Positions 34,657 through 46,449 of a stretch of 64,000 nt of DNA are shown here, piece after piece. The DNA lies in NCBI GenBank assembly GCA_009760855.2, contig WPIO01000188.1, forward strand, positions 62,001-126,000. The letters are read 5' to 3'. Source of the stretch: Cristatella mucedo (lineage: Eukaryota; Bryozoa; Phylactolaemata; Cristatellidae). A program made the translations under genes and the position numbers. Under the pieces are notes generated by a model that saw only the letters and a program-made list of their open reading frames with translations, did no database searches and was not told where the DNA came from. Within the stretch, counting starts at the first letter, position 1; every line of letters begins with the position of its first letter.

Positions 34657-35053
34657 ACATATATAATAATAATAATAAAGCACTTAATAAAGCGCCTTCA
34701 GAGACTCAATCTCTCTCTCTTGGCGCTTTACATTTGCTGCAAAGGGAAATGCAATTGAATGGTGAGTAATATCTTGCTCGATACACCGAAAAAAATGAAT
34801 AAAATGGTTAGGTATGACATGCATGGGCTCAGCATGATAATGTAGTTAGTGACAGCATGGACAGTGTCAGCACACATAAGCATATGACAAACGAATCGTA
34901 GAGAACCACTAAAAGCCGTCCTAAATAAGTGTGTTTTAAGTTCTTTTTTAATGTGCTCAAGTCAGGGGATATTTTGACAAAGGTTGGGAGAAAATTTTAG
35001 GCTTTCGGAGCGTACGAACTGAATGCGAGTCTCCAAAGGACTCGAGTTTTGTC
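34657..35053 (-). mobile_element. L2-like LINE 3' end, unit-specific
   Basis: (ATT)n tail at 34,660-34,678, then the 3' UTR and the last RT codons on the - strand, truncated at about 35,053. Inserted in the F/G border motif, which resumes as TCTGTCTCGATCAAACAACC at 35,056. Confidence 0.85.
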
Positions 35054-35319
35054 TGTCTCGATCAAACAACCATATCTAAGAACAGGTAATAATAATAATA
35101 ATAATTCACTTGATAAAGTGCCCTCAGAGAACTTAATCTCTCTCTAGGCGCTTTACATTTGCTGTAGAGTGAAATGCAATGGAATGGTAAGTAAAATCAT
35201 GCTTGAAAAACAAACGAAATGAATAATATGGTTAGGGGTGACATGCACAGGGTGAGCATGCAAATGTGGTTAGTGGCAGCTCGCACAGCGTCAGCACACA
35301 TAAGCACATGAAGGACGAA

Positions 35320-36720
35320 TCACAGGGACCCACTAAATGCTGTCCTAAATAGGTGTGTTTTTAAGTTCCTTTTCAATGTGGTCAGGTCAGGGGATGTTCT
35401 GACGCAGGTCCGGAGGGAGTTCCAGGCTTTGGGAGCATATGAACTAAATGCACGGTCTCCAAAGAATTTAGGGTTTGTATGAGGTATTTCTAGACTGTTG
35501 GATTCCGAAAAGCAGGTTGTACCATGCTTGGCCTGATGGGGTAGTATATCTGACAGATAGGCTGGAGCCATAGAATGAAGGGACCTAAAAGTGAGCGACA
35601 AAATCTTGAAGTCAATCGGTTGCTTGACTGGTAGCCAGTGCAGGTTGGCGAGAAGTGGATTAATGTGGCAACTGCGACACTCACGACAGACAAGCCTAGC
35701 TGCCGAGTTTTGCACCAGCCGCAATCGCCTGATCGCACACGATGGTAGGCCAGTAAGCAGGGAGTTGGAAAAGTCAAGACGGGATGTCAAGAATGCATGG
35801 ACCAACTTGGACGTGGTATCTTTATCTAAACAAGCCCGAATTTTAGCAATGTTATGAAGCTGAAAATAGGCGGATTTGACTGTGGAGCTGATATTGTCGC
35901 CTAACGAGAGGTCGCTTTGGAACATGACACCTAGATTTCGAGCTGATTCAACTGGAGATTTGCTTGCAGAGCCGATCTTGAGAGTCAGCGTTTCCAATCT
36001 CTGGATCACACTGGGTTTGCCCACAACTAGTAAGTTAGTTTTATCATCGTTAAGTATTAGAAAATGTGCTGCCATCCATGTGCTGATGTCATCGATGCAT
36101 GCAGTTAGTGAGTTTAGAGAATTTGAGGCGCTCGAAACCTGAGAGGGATCAAGGCAAAGGTTTAACTCAGTGTCATCTGCATAGAAGTGAAAGCCTAGAT
36201 TCTGCTTGGCAATCACATCACTAAGAGGGAGAGTATAAACCGTGAAAAGAGCCGGACCTAGCACTGAGCCCTGTGGTACTCCATATATCAGAGGTACTTC
36301 AGATGATCTTTGTCCATTCACGTCAATACTCTGGAGTCTCCCACTGAGATAGGACCTGAACCACTGCAGAGCAGTGCCAGTGATACCCAGGCGAGATGAG
36401 AGGGGCTCTAGAAGTACTTTGTGATCGATGGTATCAAAAGCTGCCGAAAGATCGAGCAAAACAAGAAGAGACACTCTACCCATGTCTGCATTCCTAAGTA
36501 GGTCGCTGTATTCCCGAAGCAACGCTGACTCTGTGGAGTGGTTAGCTCTAAAGCCAGACTGAAACTTACTAGCAAGGTGTGCGGTTTCGATATAGGAGTT
36601 CAGCTGGTCTGCCACGACCCGTTCCAGTGTCTTGAATAGGAATGGTAGAAGGGAGACTGGGCGGTAGTTGCTTAAGTTCTCTTGGTCTAGTTTAGCTTTC
36701 TTGAGAAGTGGCCTGACCAC
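35320..36720 (-). pseudogene. LINE reverse transcriptase fragment, 466 residues
   Basis: Reads NYRPVSLLPFLFKTLERVV (residues 18-36), LDLSAAFDTIDH (89-100), GVPQGSVLGP (147-156) and the catalytic YADD (180-183). The thumb/C-terminal region contains LVQNSAARLVCR and LHWLPVKQ, typical of the L2/CR1 clade. It would copy element RNA at the nicked target. The start is not real: the frame is cut from the upstream polyprotein by a frameshift near 36,735 (the expected FKKAVVRPL is interrupted) and by stops further up. This core is complete, but the element is not autonomous as it stands. Confidence 0.92.
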
Positions 36721-37274
36721 AGCTTTTTTGAAAGGTGAGGGACCTGACCTGAGGCTAATGACATATCAATGATGTTGGTTATGCATGGCAGCAGCAGATC
36801 AATGCAACGTAGGAGCAGGGCAGTGGGAATAGGGTCCAGTGGACTTGTTGTCTTCTTTGATTAAGATACAAGCTTTGGGACTAGATCACTAGTGACCTGC
36901 TTAAATTCAGACATTGAGGCTCAGCCAGGAACCGAGGAACAGCATTATAGTGGGAAGGTTGTCATTGCAGGGATGGATTCCCTGATCTTATCTATCTTCT
37001 GCCCAAAGATTCGAGAGAAGTGATCGGCTAGATTATCATTAGGATCATCAGATAAGGAGCTAATCTGGGAACGGTTGAGGAGATGGTTTACTGTCGACAT
37101 CAGCATTTTTGGATTGTGCATCTGTGATTCAACAATGTTTCTATAGAAGCTAAACTTGGCCTTTGCTAGGATCTATTGGTACGACCTACAGTAGTCTTCA
37201 TATGCCTGTCGATGGACAGTTAGCCCTGATCTTTTGTATGCCTTTTCAAGCTTTCGTTTAGTAGACTTGGCTAG

Positions 37275-38294
37275 TTAAATGTCTCTGGTAAACCACAGGC
37301 CGTCTGGGCGGGGGTGCACAGTGCCCTTTGTCAGAGGTGCAAACTCATCGAGCATGTCAGCTAGTGTCGTGTTGTAGCAATCTACTAGTGATGACAGATC
37401 GGAGGGAGGACTGAGCAGCAAAGGTGAAGCAGATTTTCTCGCACGGACAGCGTCGATGTCAAGGGTCTTGAGTTTTTGCGATTCACAGGTTATTTTAGAG
37501 GAGGATGTGGGCGCACACTGTAGATTTAATGAGATCTGCATGTGGTCAGAAAAGCAAGATTTTGTGATAATTGGTGATGACAAAGTGCAGTTGTATGAGA
37601 AAGTTTGGTCGAGTGTGTGACCTTTGATGTGGGTAGGGCCATGCACATGAGCCACAAGAGATAATGAGTCAGTCAATGCACGAAATTCGGTGCTGAAAGC
37701 GTCAGATAAGTTATCAAAGTGAACGTTGAAATCACCCATTACGAGGAAGGATCGATTTTTTGCACACAGAATCGAAATGAGATCGGAGAAATATGAGATA
37801 AAGGAGGATTTGGTACCTGGTGGGCGATAGACTACTGCCACTATCGGTAGCTTATTTTCGGGTGAGACCAGCACAATTGATCCAAAAGACTGCTTCGAGG
37901 GTACTGCTAATGGCTTGAAGTTGAATGTCGAGCGCACGACAATAGCAACTCCACCTCCAGTTTTGATTGATCTAGGGGTGTGAAAGAACGAGAAACCAGA
38001 TGGAGTTGCTTCTTTAATTCTTGGACAGTTTATCGATTTCAGCCAAGCTTCAGTTAGGTCGAGCAGGTCGATACCATTTTCAGAAATAAGGTCGCTTATT
38101 ACTAGAGGTTTATTGCACATTGAGCGAGGATTCCAAAGGCAAGCGTTTAGTCTGGCCGATGGGGTTACAACAGGCTTGACGACCACAAAGTGTGAGGAAT
38201 TTACAGTGACGCATGTGGGGGAGCGTGCTGAGCGGTTCGAGACAAGGCTAGGAATACCGAACGAGCTGGTACTCAGCTTGCAGGTTCCGCCCAA
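37275..38294 (-). pseudogene. LINE endonuclease fragment, 339 residues
   Basis: Exonuclease/endonuclease/phosphatase fold of non-LTR elements: NPRSMCNK with its Asn at residue 55, LTEAWL with the catalytic Glu at 82, GDFN at 187-190 and FSDH at 248-251. All key residues are present. A TAA at 37,275 ends the frame before the linker to the reverse transcriptase. The upstream start is arbitrary, as conserved-looking text continues 5' of it. Confidence 0.9.
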
Positions 38295-38726
38295 TGAGAG
38301 GCGTCTGAGCTGGCGGTTTCGGCCACGGAGGCAGCTATGGGGTGCTTTACTTTTGTTAATGCATAGTTCATGAATCTTAGCATCAAGATTAATATCTAGG
38401 AATGCATTTAATATACGATGACGAAGCGATAGCAGCTGCTGACGATCATAACTAACAAGTAGGTTACTAGCCGCCGGTGCAGCTAAGGCAGCAGCCGGCG
38501 TGGGAGACCCAGCAGCTCGAAGTGATAAGCGTTTAGATGTCTATGGGCACGTAATTTCTTAGGCGCTACGGTCGAATAACAATCAGAATAACTTTAAACA
38601 GGTCTTAGCTGTATCGTTTTCGTATATGATGTTCGCAAGAACTTCGGTTTTTGGAATAATTCTGCAACGAACACGATAGCAAGTTAGAGAGCTGTATATC
38701 AGGAGGCGAGAATGGAGGTTGCAGGT

Positions 38727-39620
38727 GATTGCAAAAACCTCTACTTTGAATTACGGCAATGACTGCTTGCTAAGTAAGATTTGGGAGTCTGAAGAATCGG
38801 TGTTTTTGCACACTCATAAAACAACCATAATGGAAAGCAAACTGTTTGACTAGATATTCAAATAGGTGAAATTTGGGTAGCATCAGATGACAACAATTGG
38901 CCGCATGAAAAGCTAATGTAACAAAATTATGGATCAATTTAGATTTGGTACGCCCATCTGAGCAAGCAAGTACTTTCGCAATATTTTCACTGTGCAAATC
39001 GTAACACCTGACTGCTGAACTGTAGCAGTAATCTAATAAGAAATCGCTGCGAAACGTGGCTTCTAAATTTCGAGAAGATTCAACAGGAGATATGCTGAAG
39101 GCAGCGATTTTAATTGGTAACGTTTTGAAATATCCGATTTGCAATTATTAAATCCGTAATTCTTAAGCTCTAATTTCGTAATTTGATTTAATAAATATCG
39201 CTCATATGCAGCCTAAGATGGTGGCAATACATGCAGCAACAAGTTTAAGAGGTTTCTATGTGCTGGAGGGCTACATAACTAAAATATTCAAGCGATAGTG
39301 GTTTCATAGCTTGCAGCTTGCAAGTTTGCTATGTAAATCTTCTTGTAAATTCAGCAGTTGGCGCATCACACTGCAATGGCTTCCATGTTACAGCTTCAAA
39401 AAATACTTTTTTCGGCTGCATATGTACTGCGCCCGGAAAGATATAAAGCTCCCGAAGGGCACTTTTAAAATGTTTCCCTTCAATATTCTTTAAAAAGATT
39501 TAAGTGACTGAGTTTTTTCGTGAGTTAGAAAAATGCCACGTAAGCAGTTCTCATCACAGAGTTATATCTACTTAAGTCTTATTGATCCATTCTGTAAGTA
39601 AATTTTTGCAATTCTAACCT
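38727..39620 (-). mobile_element. Module G, copy 4: best-preserved ancient L2 relic
   Basis: The - strand frame 38,770-39,144 (124 residues) contains SPVESSRNLEATFRSDF and ACSDGRTKSKLIHNFVT. These align with SPVESARNLGVMFQSDL and ACLDKDTTSKLVHAFLT of the RT at 35,320-36,720. It proves that module G is an ancient L2 insertion, much older than the neighbour at 35,098. Confidence 0.8.
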
Positions 39621-40195
39621 CTGCTTAATTAGGCTTCTTTGCGAGTACTGGCGATATCATTTCTAAATACTAGTAGCTTAACGACGTCAAAATAACGTAC
39701 ATAACTTAACAAATTTTTGTAAACTATCAATTATATGACGACTATTAAATTTGCATAATTGGTTCTAACTGTATTTATAAATGTTATTTTAGCTGGCTAT
39801 TGCCACCGCTTGAAAGAAGAGATATTAATTCTGATTTCTTGGATGATGTAGAGTCTTAAACCACCCTACACCTCAAAACTCATTGATTAAGAAATCAAAA
39901 TTAAAATGAGGCTAGTACAAATGATAATGAAAGGGAGAATTACAGCAGGTACGTGTCCAAGCTGGTTCCATGCACGGAATCTCATTAGTAGGGGCACGGT
40001 TTTTTGAATATTTTAAGAAAATTAGCACTAGAATGGAAATGCTTTGCTCAAGGTGAGTCTTATGTGTAACAGATATTATCTTTTCTGTTTACTTGTTAGC
40101 AATTAAATATGGTACCATTGTGTTAGCGTAATCAAGACTGACAATCGAGCTATCTACCCTGCCTTATAAACATTCATACTGCTAATGAGTTGCCA
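39620..40195. repeat. Unit module H, copy 3 (first part)
   Basis: Interrupted at GAGTTGCCA by an L2 insertion; resumes at 41,394. No gene seen. Confidence 0.7.
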
Positions 40196-41387
40196 TCACT
40201 CTCGCCTCCTGAAATAAAGCTCTCTAACGTGCTTTTGAGTTCGTTGCAGAATTCTTCCTAAAACCGAAGTTCTTGCGTACATTGTATACGGAAACGATAC
40301 AGTTGAGAACTGTTCAAAGTTATTCTGATTGTTATTTGACCGTAGCGAGTAAGAAATAACGTGCCTTTCGATATCTAAACGCTTATCGCTTTGGGCTCCT
40401 GGGTCTCCCAAGCTGGCGGCTGCCTCAGCTAGCCGGGCAGCTAATAACCTGCACGTTAGTTATGATCGTCGGCTGCTGTTATCACTTCGTCATCGTAGAT
40501 CAAATGCATTCCTAGATGTAAATGTTGTTGCGAAGATTCATGAACTATGTATTACCAAAAGAAAACTACCCCATAGCAGCTGCAGTGGCCGGAACCACTA
40601 GGTCAGACACTGCTCGTTGGGATGGAACTGGGAGCTGAGTACCCGCTCGGTTGGCCCAGTACTTATCAATTAAGTTCGTCCATGCATTCGTGACATCCCG
40701 TCTCGACTTCTGCAACTCACTGCTCTCTGGTTTACCAGCCTGTGCTATCTGGCTATTGCAGCTGGTGCAAAAATTGACTGCTATGCTTGCCTGTCGTGAG
40801 TATTGCAGTTGCCACGTTACTCCACTTCTAGCTGACCTGCAGTGGCTACCAGTGAGGCAACGGATTGAGTTCAAGTTTTGTCGCTCACTTTTAGGTCACT
40901 TCAGTCTTTGGCCAGAGCCTATCTCTCAGATATAATCACCCATTAGGCCATGCATTGCACCACCCGCTTTTCGGAATCCAACAGTCTACAAATACCGTGT
41001 ACAAACCTCAAATCCATTGGAGACCGTGCATTTAGTTCGTATGCACCTTGAGCCTGGCACTCCTTCCCGACCTGCGTCAGAACATCCTCTGACCTGAACA
41101 CAATTAAAAATATTTAAAAGCACTCATATTAAGGACAACATTTAGAGGGTTCATTTGACTCGTCTTGATGTGCCTATGTGTGCTGAAACTGTGCATGCTG
41201 CCAGTAACCACATTTGCATGCTGACCCTGTGCCTGTCACCCCTAGCCATGTAATTCCATTTGTTTGTTCATCAAGAATGAATATACTCACCATTCAATTG
41301 CATTTCCCTTTGCAGCAATTGCAAATCACCTAGAGAGAGAATAAGTTCTCCGAGGGTGCTTTATCAAGTTCATTATTATTATTATTA
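40196..41387 (+). mobile_element. L2-like LINE with large internal deletion
   Basis: About 460 bp of the 5' region (CTCTCGCCTCCTGA through CTGAGTACCCGCTC, matching 38,290-38,715 reversed) is joined near 40,660 to the reverse-transcriptase C-terminal region (GTCCATGCATTCGTGACATC), followed by the 3' UTR and (ATT)n. The endonuclease and polymerase core, about 2.4 kb, are missing. TTGCCA occurs on both sides (40,190-40,195 and 41,388-41,393), so it moved or was copied as one piece. Confidence 0.88.
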
Positions 41388-41393
41388 TTGCCA

Positions 41394-42388
41394 GACCACC
41401 GATAGATGAATAGGTGGAAATTCCGGATTGGCTCGTCAATACGATGTGACTTTAGAAAAACGAATCATGCAATGATCTCAGTAAGACAAAAGTAGTGAAA
41501 ACGAGGCCTTCGCTTTCTGTTTCACATATAAAATAGCTTTGAATAATACAAGTAGTCAACTACAATGATGTCTCTAAAAAGCCTCGGTCATCACAATCCA
41601 GCTGGGCAAAACGATTGTAGCCCTGACCATCGCTGCCAAAAATTTAATTGAGCATCGTCAATACTAAGTGTTTTTCATAAACTCGTTTGCTTGTTCTTCA
41701 CTGATTTTTCTATGGAATAACAACAGGTCAAGGCAAATGGTGATAGGTCCTTAACGAATTAAAATTAGCAACAAATGAGACCACAATATATATAAACTGT
41801 TAGTAATTTAGCTCTATCAGCTCATATTGTTAATACAGCTACAGTAATAGCTAGTTCAACAGCATCTTACATTCAGTGAAATAAATTCTTTTGGGCTAGC
41901 ATCTCCGATTGCAATGACCATACAGGTCATAATACGGCTGGATTCAAACTTATAACGTCGGGACCTCTGTCATGAAAAACAGCCACCATACCTATTGTGC
42001 CATCACAACTCATCAAAAATACGCAAAGCTAATACATGATTCACAACGTTTGGACCTTCAGCTTTGACCAGAGTGGCCTAGCCCAATGCAAAATATATAT
42101 AGCCTCACATAAAGCTTAGCAGCTTACCGGTATACAAAAGCACTTATCAGACATTGTATAAAAGTCCAAAACAACGATTGAACTGTATAGAGCCAGAGCT
42201 GAATTTTTTCGGATCGCTGGAGCTTTACGAAAGCTTACTGTTAGTATATAAAAGAGTACATGTGAATTGCTGAGCAGCGAATGGATGTTTTTGCGTCTTT
42301 TAGTTCTGCAGACTGATAGTTTTTCCAGATTTGATTGCATTAGGTCACTTAATACGTTCTAGAGACCTGTAATGACCGGTGTCAGCCA
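41394..42388. repeat. Unit modules H (end) and I, copy 3
   Basis: H resumes at GACCACCGATAGATGA; I starts at about 41,570. The old - strand SINE is at about 41,845-42,010. No gene seen. Confidence 0.7.
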
Positions 42389-42970
42389 ATGATGACATTT
42401 GAATCGATTGAAATGCATTGGTGGGTACCTATGTGGGAAGCTAATTCCCAGTATACCACTATACAGATCTTCCCACGTCTGTTTAGATCTAACAAGACTT
42501 TCCAAGAAAGTGTGATTGCGAAAACCTCTACACTGCAACATCAGCCACTTGTTTACAGGTATAACTGTTCTTTAAGTTATGCAAGTATTATGAAATGTTG
42601 GTATTGTTTTAGGCTACGTCCACAATTATGCTAAGCCGCGTTTTTCTTTTGAAATTGAACAAGGTGACATTTGGCTACCATCGCATGAATAATATTTGAG
42701 ATTGGCTTTTTTCATGAGGATTTGTGCTATAGCCAGCCTACCGAGTACCAAAATCTGAGAATTGCGATTGAAATACTTTAACATAATTCATTACATTCAG
42801 ATAATCTTTAAATTCCCAACATACATACCTATAGTTCACATAAATTATATCACATATATATTATCACAGTTACCTAGTCCATGGACGTTAAAATGACGGA
42901 TGGATTTGCTGAAGTCATTAATTAATTATTAAATCGCATAATCCAAGCTACATAGCTAGACCAGCCGAAA
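42389..42970. repeat. Unit module J, copy 3
   Basis: Carries a + strand frame (42,389-42,634) similar to that at 9,661 but disrupted in the other copies. Confidence 0.7.
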
Positions 42971-44130
42971 AATAGATGGTACTCGCACATGTGTGCGAAA
43001 GCGTTGGAAGTCTACCACTAAATTGGGAGTAAAAAGAGAGAGAGAGACAGACAGACAGACAGAGACAGGGGGCGATAGGCTGAGAGAAAGACAGAGAGAC
43101 ATTATAACAGAGAGTAAGGGAAAGCCGGCAGGAATGAGAAAGCTGCAGAAAAAAACGCGATGCACTCAATTATCTTTTGGGTATATGCTTACTCTGAGTA
43201 ATTTAGTTCTCAAAGTAAAGTGTTTGTTAAAGTATGCTTTCGAAATATATTGTGAACTGAGTTGTTGGAATGACGCCTAATATGGCAATGACTTTTCGCA
43301 AAGAAACGTTTGCCATTGCTTGGAAATATAGGATATAGGAACAGATTTTGGAATATTCCATAGGTCGTGAATATTAAGGAAAGGCTTACTAAAGAAAGAT
43401 AGGGAAGACGTTTTTATGAGGCACTGAGGTAAATACCTTCGAAATCTACCGGGTAAAAATTTCTGCAATCCCGATCTATTTTGACTATGAAATCCAAGCT
43501 AATTTACTGAAAGAGGAAACTAAATAGTCTTAGTCTGGCCTCCGGTCCAAGTTAAAGTACAATGATACATTATGCCGTAGATATATTTGTCACTGTTACC
43601 GCTCTGCAAACTACCTGTCTCTCACATTGAAAGTAGTAACCAAGTGGCATAATAGATGATTATTTAGCTCACACTTTTAGGAAAGTATGGAAAGCTTCTG
43701 ATTAGGTGATTTTACGAGTGGCTAGATATTGATTCGTAGCAATAAGATCCGCTAAGTAAACTGCCCTGTGTATGGTCTTTTGAAAATTTCCGGCATCACT
43801 GGAAATTACATGACGATATTTATATATAGTCCTAAATTAGGAAATTTTTATGAAACACTTTGGTCTCAAAAAAAGGTTTTTGTATTATTCCGAGCAATGC
43901 TATGCATAGCTAAGTTTAACTTGCAGACGTGTTCGTTTGTGAACACTTTACAAGACATCACCTCTTAAGATTTCGCCACTTCTTTAGATTTTACCGTTTA
44001 CTAATGAACTCGGTAGAGATGTGACGGCATCAGAAGCATCCCAAGGTTTAAAGCAAAGAGTCTCATTCTCCCATGATAAGATGTCAAAATTTGATGCAGT
44101 CATTTACTATAAGTCAGAACAATCTGGGTA
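42970..44130. repeat. Unit module K, copy 3, short GA/CAGA tract
   Basis: The GA tract is at 43,034-43,067 and includes four ACAG units; module K then continues with GAAAGCTGCAGAAAAA, CATTGCTTGGAAA and CCATAGGTCGTGAATATT. No gene seen. Confidence 0.7.
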
Positions 44131-45347
44131 ATAACAGAAGGAATAGCGATCAGTTCAGAATTAGTTCAAAGAATAATGGCTATCTTAATCGATGCCTTTG
44201 ATGAACCGGCCCGTTAAGCAGAAATATTTCGTAAGGATACAACATTACGATGACGAAGTTGGACAGAAGCCCCGGACGACAGGGCCAAGCTATTGCATAA
44301 AGCCGAATGTTTTGTTCATGTTTGGCTGCAATTTGTATTGAATTACCGATCTTAATTTCAAGTGAGTTATTGTTTCAATGAACTTGACTATTGCTTGTTG
44401 AACCGGGTAAGCATGTTTTCGGACTTAAACCAGGCTACGATCAAGTATTGGATATGTTCTGCAGCTCACTGTCGCAGTACATCGGTCAAAAAGGTAAAAG
44501 TTATACAAAGACTAACGGGGCACTGATTCTAAATAAGGTAACTCTTCCAATGCAAGAGTTTAGATAGCGTTGACACTTTCAATTTTGCCTAGCTTTATTG
44601 CCAAAGCTTCTCAAACGCTCAACGTCTTCCTCTGGAGATGAATTTATTGGTATGAAGGTAGGCATGCCTCCGTGAACTGAATAGTCATTGGCACTAACGC
44701 GCCCCATGTACGTTTGTGCTTGTATATTTGTCAATGGACACGAGATAAAAAAGACCACTGGCGCCTAGCAGTGGTCACCCAAATGTAGACAGAAGAACGA
44801 AGCAAGCAAGTCAAACAATAAATAAAAAACTTCCCTAAAGCAATACAAGCTGGCGAAAATGAATGACCCAAAACAATAGAATATTTTTGAAAATCTTGGT
44901 TTATCAAGGAAGAACGGTGAAATCAGATGACAGCCATAACGCTTGAAAGGAGGAATAATTACTAATCACTGAAAGCACAAAACTAGAGAAACCAACACTA
45001 TACCAAGTAAAAGCTTCGTTAATCAAAAAACTTTGCTATGTGAACACGATGAAAGTCTTTTTGCACTAATAAGGTGCGAGCATCCCAGCAACGCAACACT
45101 ATATGAAGTTAACGAAAATTCCACTACAGCTGACTCGGACTACTAATGGCTACTGCAGGTTTGACCGAACGCCATTTTTTAGGTCATTGAGGAGGAACTT
45201 TGTGCTGAACTAGTACGACAAAAACGATAACCATTTCAGAACACAGGCCGATTTGCAGGAAAGAGCGATCAGACCGTAAGCAAGCCACCTTTAAGTATCA
45301 ATTCGCTATTGAGGATGAGTTAGCATGACCTGCTGGTCTACTTACTC

Positions 45348-45451
45348 TTAAACAGTAAGCAAATCGTGCTTGCCGTCTACTTCTTTCGACGTTCTCCCAA
45401 ATTCACAATCGTCAGCTACATTGGCAAACGAGTTAGACCAGCGAAAGTGAC
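45348..45451 (-). other. Candidate last exon, module L (copy 2)
   Basis: CAATTTTCAG acceptor, then 104 nt with an open frame (centre DDCEFGRTSKE) ending LLTV and TAA. Phase follows from the block at 45,489-45,559, which ends with one spare base before a GTAAGA donor, while this exon supplies two. This is the copy with the fewest lesions. Function unknown. Confidence 0.4.
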
Positions 45452-45488
45452 CTGAAAATTGTTTGCTAATACAAACACGCTGTCTTAC

Positions 45489-45559
45489 CTTTAGGTTTTT
45501 GTCCACAAGTACAGAAACGGTGAAGTACCTTCTCATACGTGGTTGAATAGACAGCCCTT
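45489..45559 (-). other. Candidate internal exon, module L (copy 2)
   Basis: GTGCCTCAG acceptor, 71 nt, then AAAG/GTAAGA donor. Read with one leading base it gives about 23 codons including VYSTTYEKVLHRFC. The matching blocks at 12,690-12,759 and about 59,370-59,439 are 1 nt shorter, and each has lost a splice site. Confidence 0.3.
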
Positions 45560-46092
45560 CTGAGGCACACATAGATTTTGAAAAACAACGAACGGCGTGA
45601 GGTCTTACATAAGGTATTAGCTACAACGTGCTCTCGGTTTTTTGAAATCTGGCAAACGTTTTTAGCTGAGAGATTTTTGGCCTTCGAAGGGGGACTATAT
45701 TTTATACTACTTGAGACTATTTAAATGTTCATTCGTGTGCGATTCTCTCCGTGAATCACACCTAAATCAAACCAAGCAGATGCCAAAATCAGTCTCCTAT
45801 TTGTTTCCTAAAATTCAAAGTGGATTTCTTGTCAAAATTGCATCTCCGCAGTCGAAGAAAACTACTCGGTGGCATACTGTACTATGAGTGAAGAGGACGT
45901 TTTTGTCGACTCGAATTCTGATTTACATAATCACTGGAAATAGCTTAGCTCGCGAGTTCCATCGATGACAAATTGGCCCACGAAACAATCACAGTGAGAT
46001 ATTTTTTGTAAGGTATAGTTTTATTATTCCCCCAAGATATTTTAGCAAGTATTGATCTCTTCCTGAACTAAAACGATTGTGATACTATGTCG

Positions 46093-46241
46093 TTACAAGA
46101 TTGCAAGTCGTAGTGCTTCGAAAAACCAATTGTCGCGTCTATTCACTTCAACATGCTGGTTTGTTCCAGATTTTAACTTTTTCGCCCCTGCCAAAGTCTG
46201 TCTGCAGTCATGGGCCAAAGCCACGAGGCATACGTGGACGC
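46093..46241 (-). other. Candidate exon, module L, 149 nt (copy 2)
   Basis: ACTTCTTTCAG acceptor followed by 149 nt to TAA. The open frame begins GVHVCLVALAHDC and ends EALRLAIL*. Compared with the third copy about 73% of bases match by eye, while the non-coding stretch just beyond (46,035-46,092) matches at about 90%. The block thus changes faster than its flank but without indels. Confidence 0.4.
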
Positions 46242-46449
46242 CTGAAAGAAGTTTAAATAAGTTATCTCGGTTGGCTATACAATTAAATTACGATTATATT
46301 TCTCCGCCGATGATAATTCTGTTTTAAAAAAAGGAACACAATTTAGCAAACCACGATAAATAGAGCCAATTATTTACTGGAGTTTTACGGGCAATTCAGG
46401 ATTCCAAAGATAATATGCTTTACAATTAATTAGGAGCAGCTATATTTTA

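Larger units (their letters stand above)
35098..38721 (-). mobile_element. Near full-length L2-like LINE, inactivated
   Basis: About 3.6 kb in - orientation. The 5' end is near 38,721 and the 3' (ATT)n tail near 35,098; CAGGT occurs on both sides (35,093-35,097 and 38,722-38,726), a likely 5-bp target duplication. Order on the - strand is a 5' region without a clear first open frame, apurinic-type endonuclease, linker with stops and frameshifts (36,721-37,274), reverse transcriptase, 3' UTR. It sits within the F/G border of this unit, 45 bp from another L2 tail. Confidence 0.93.
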
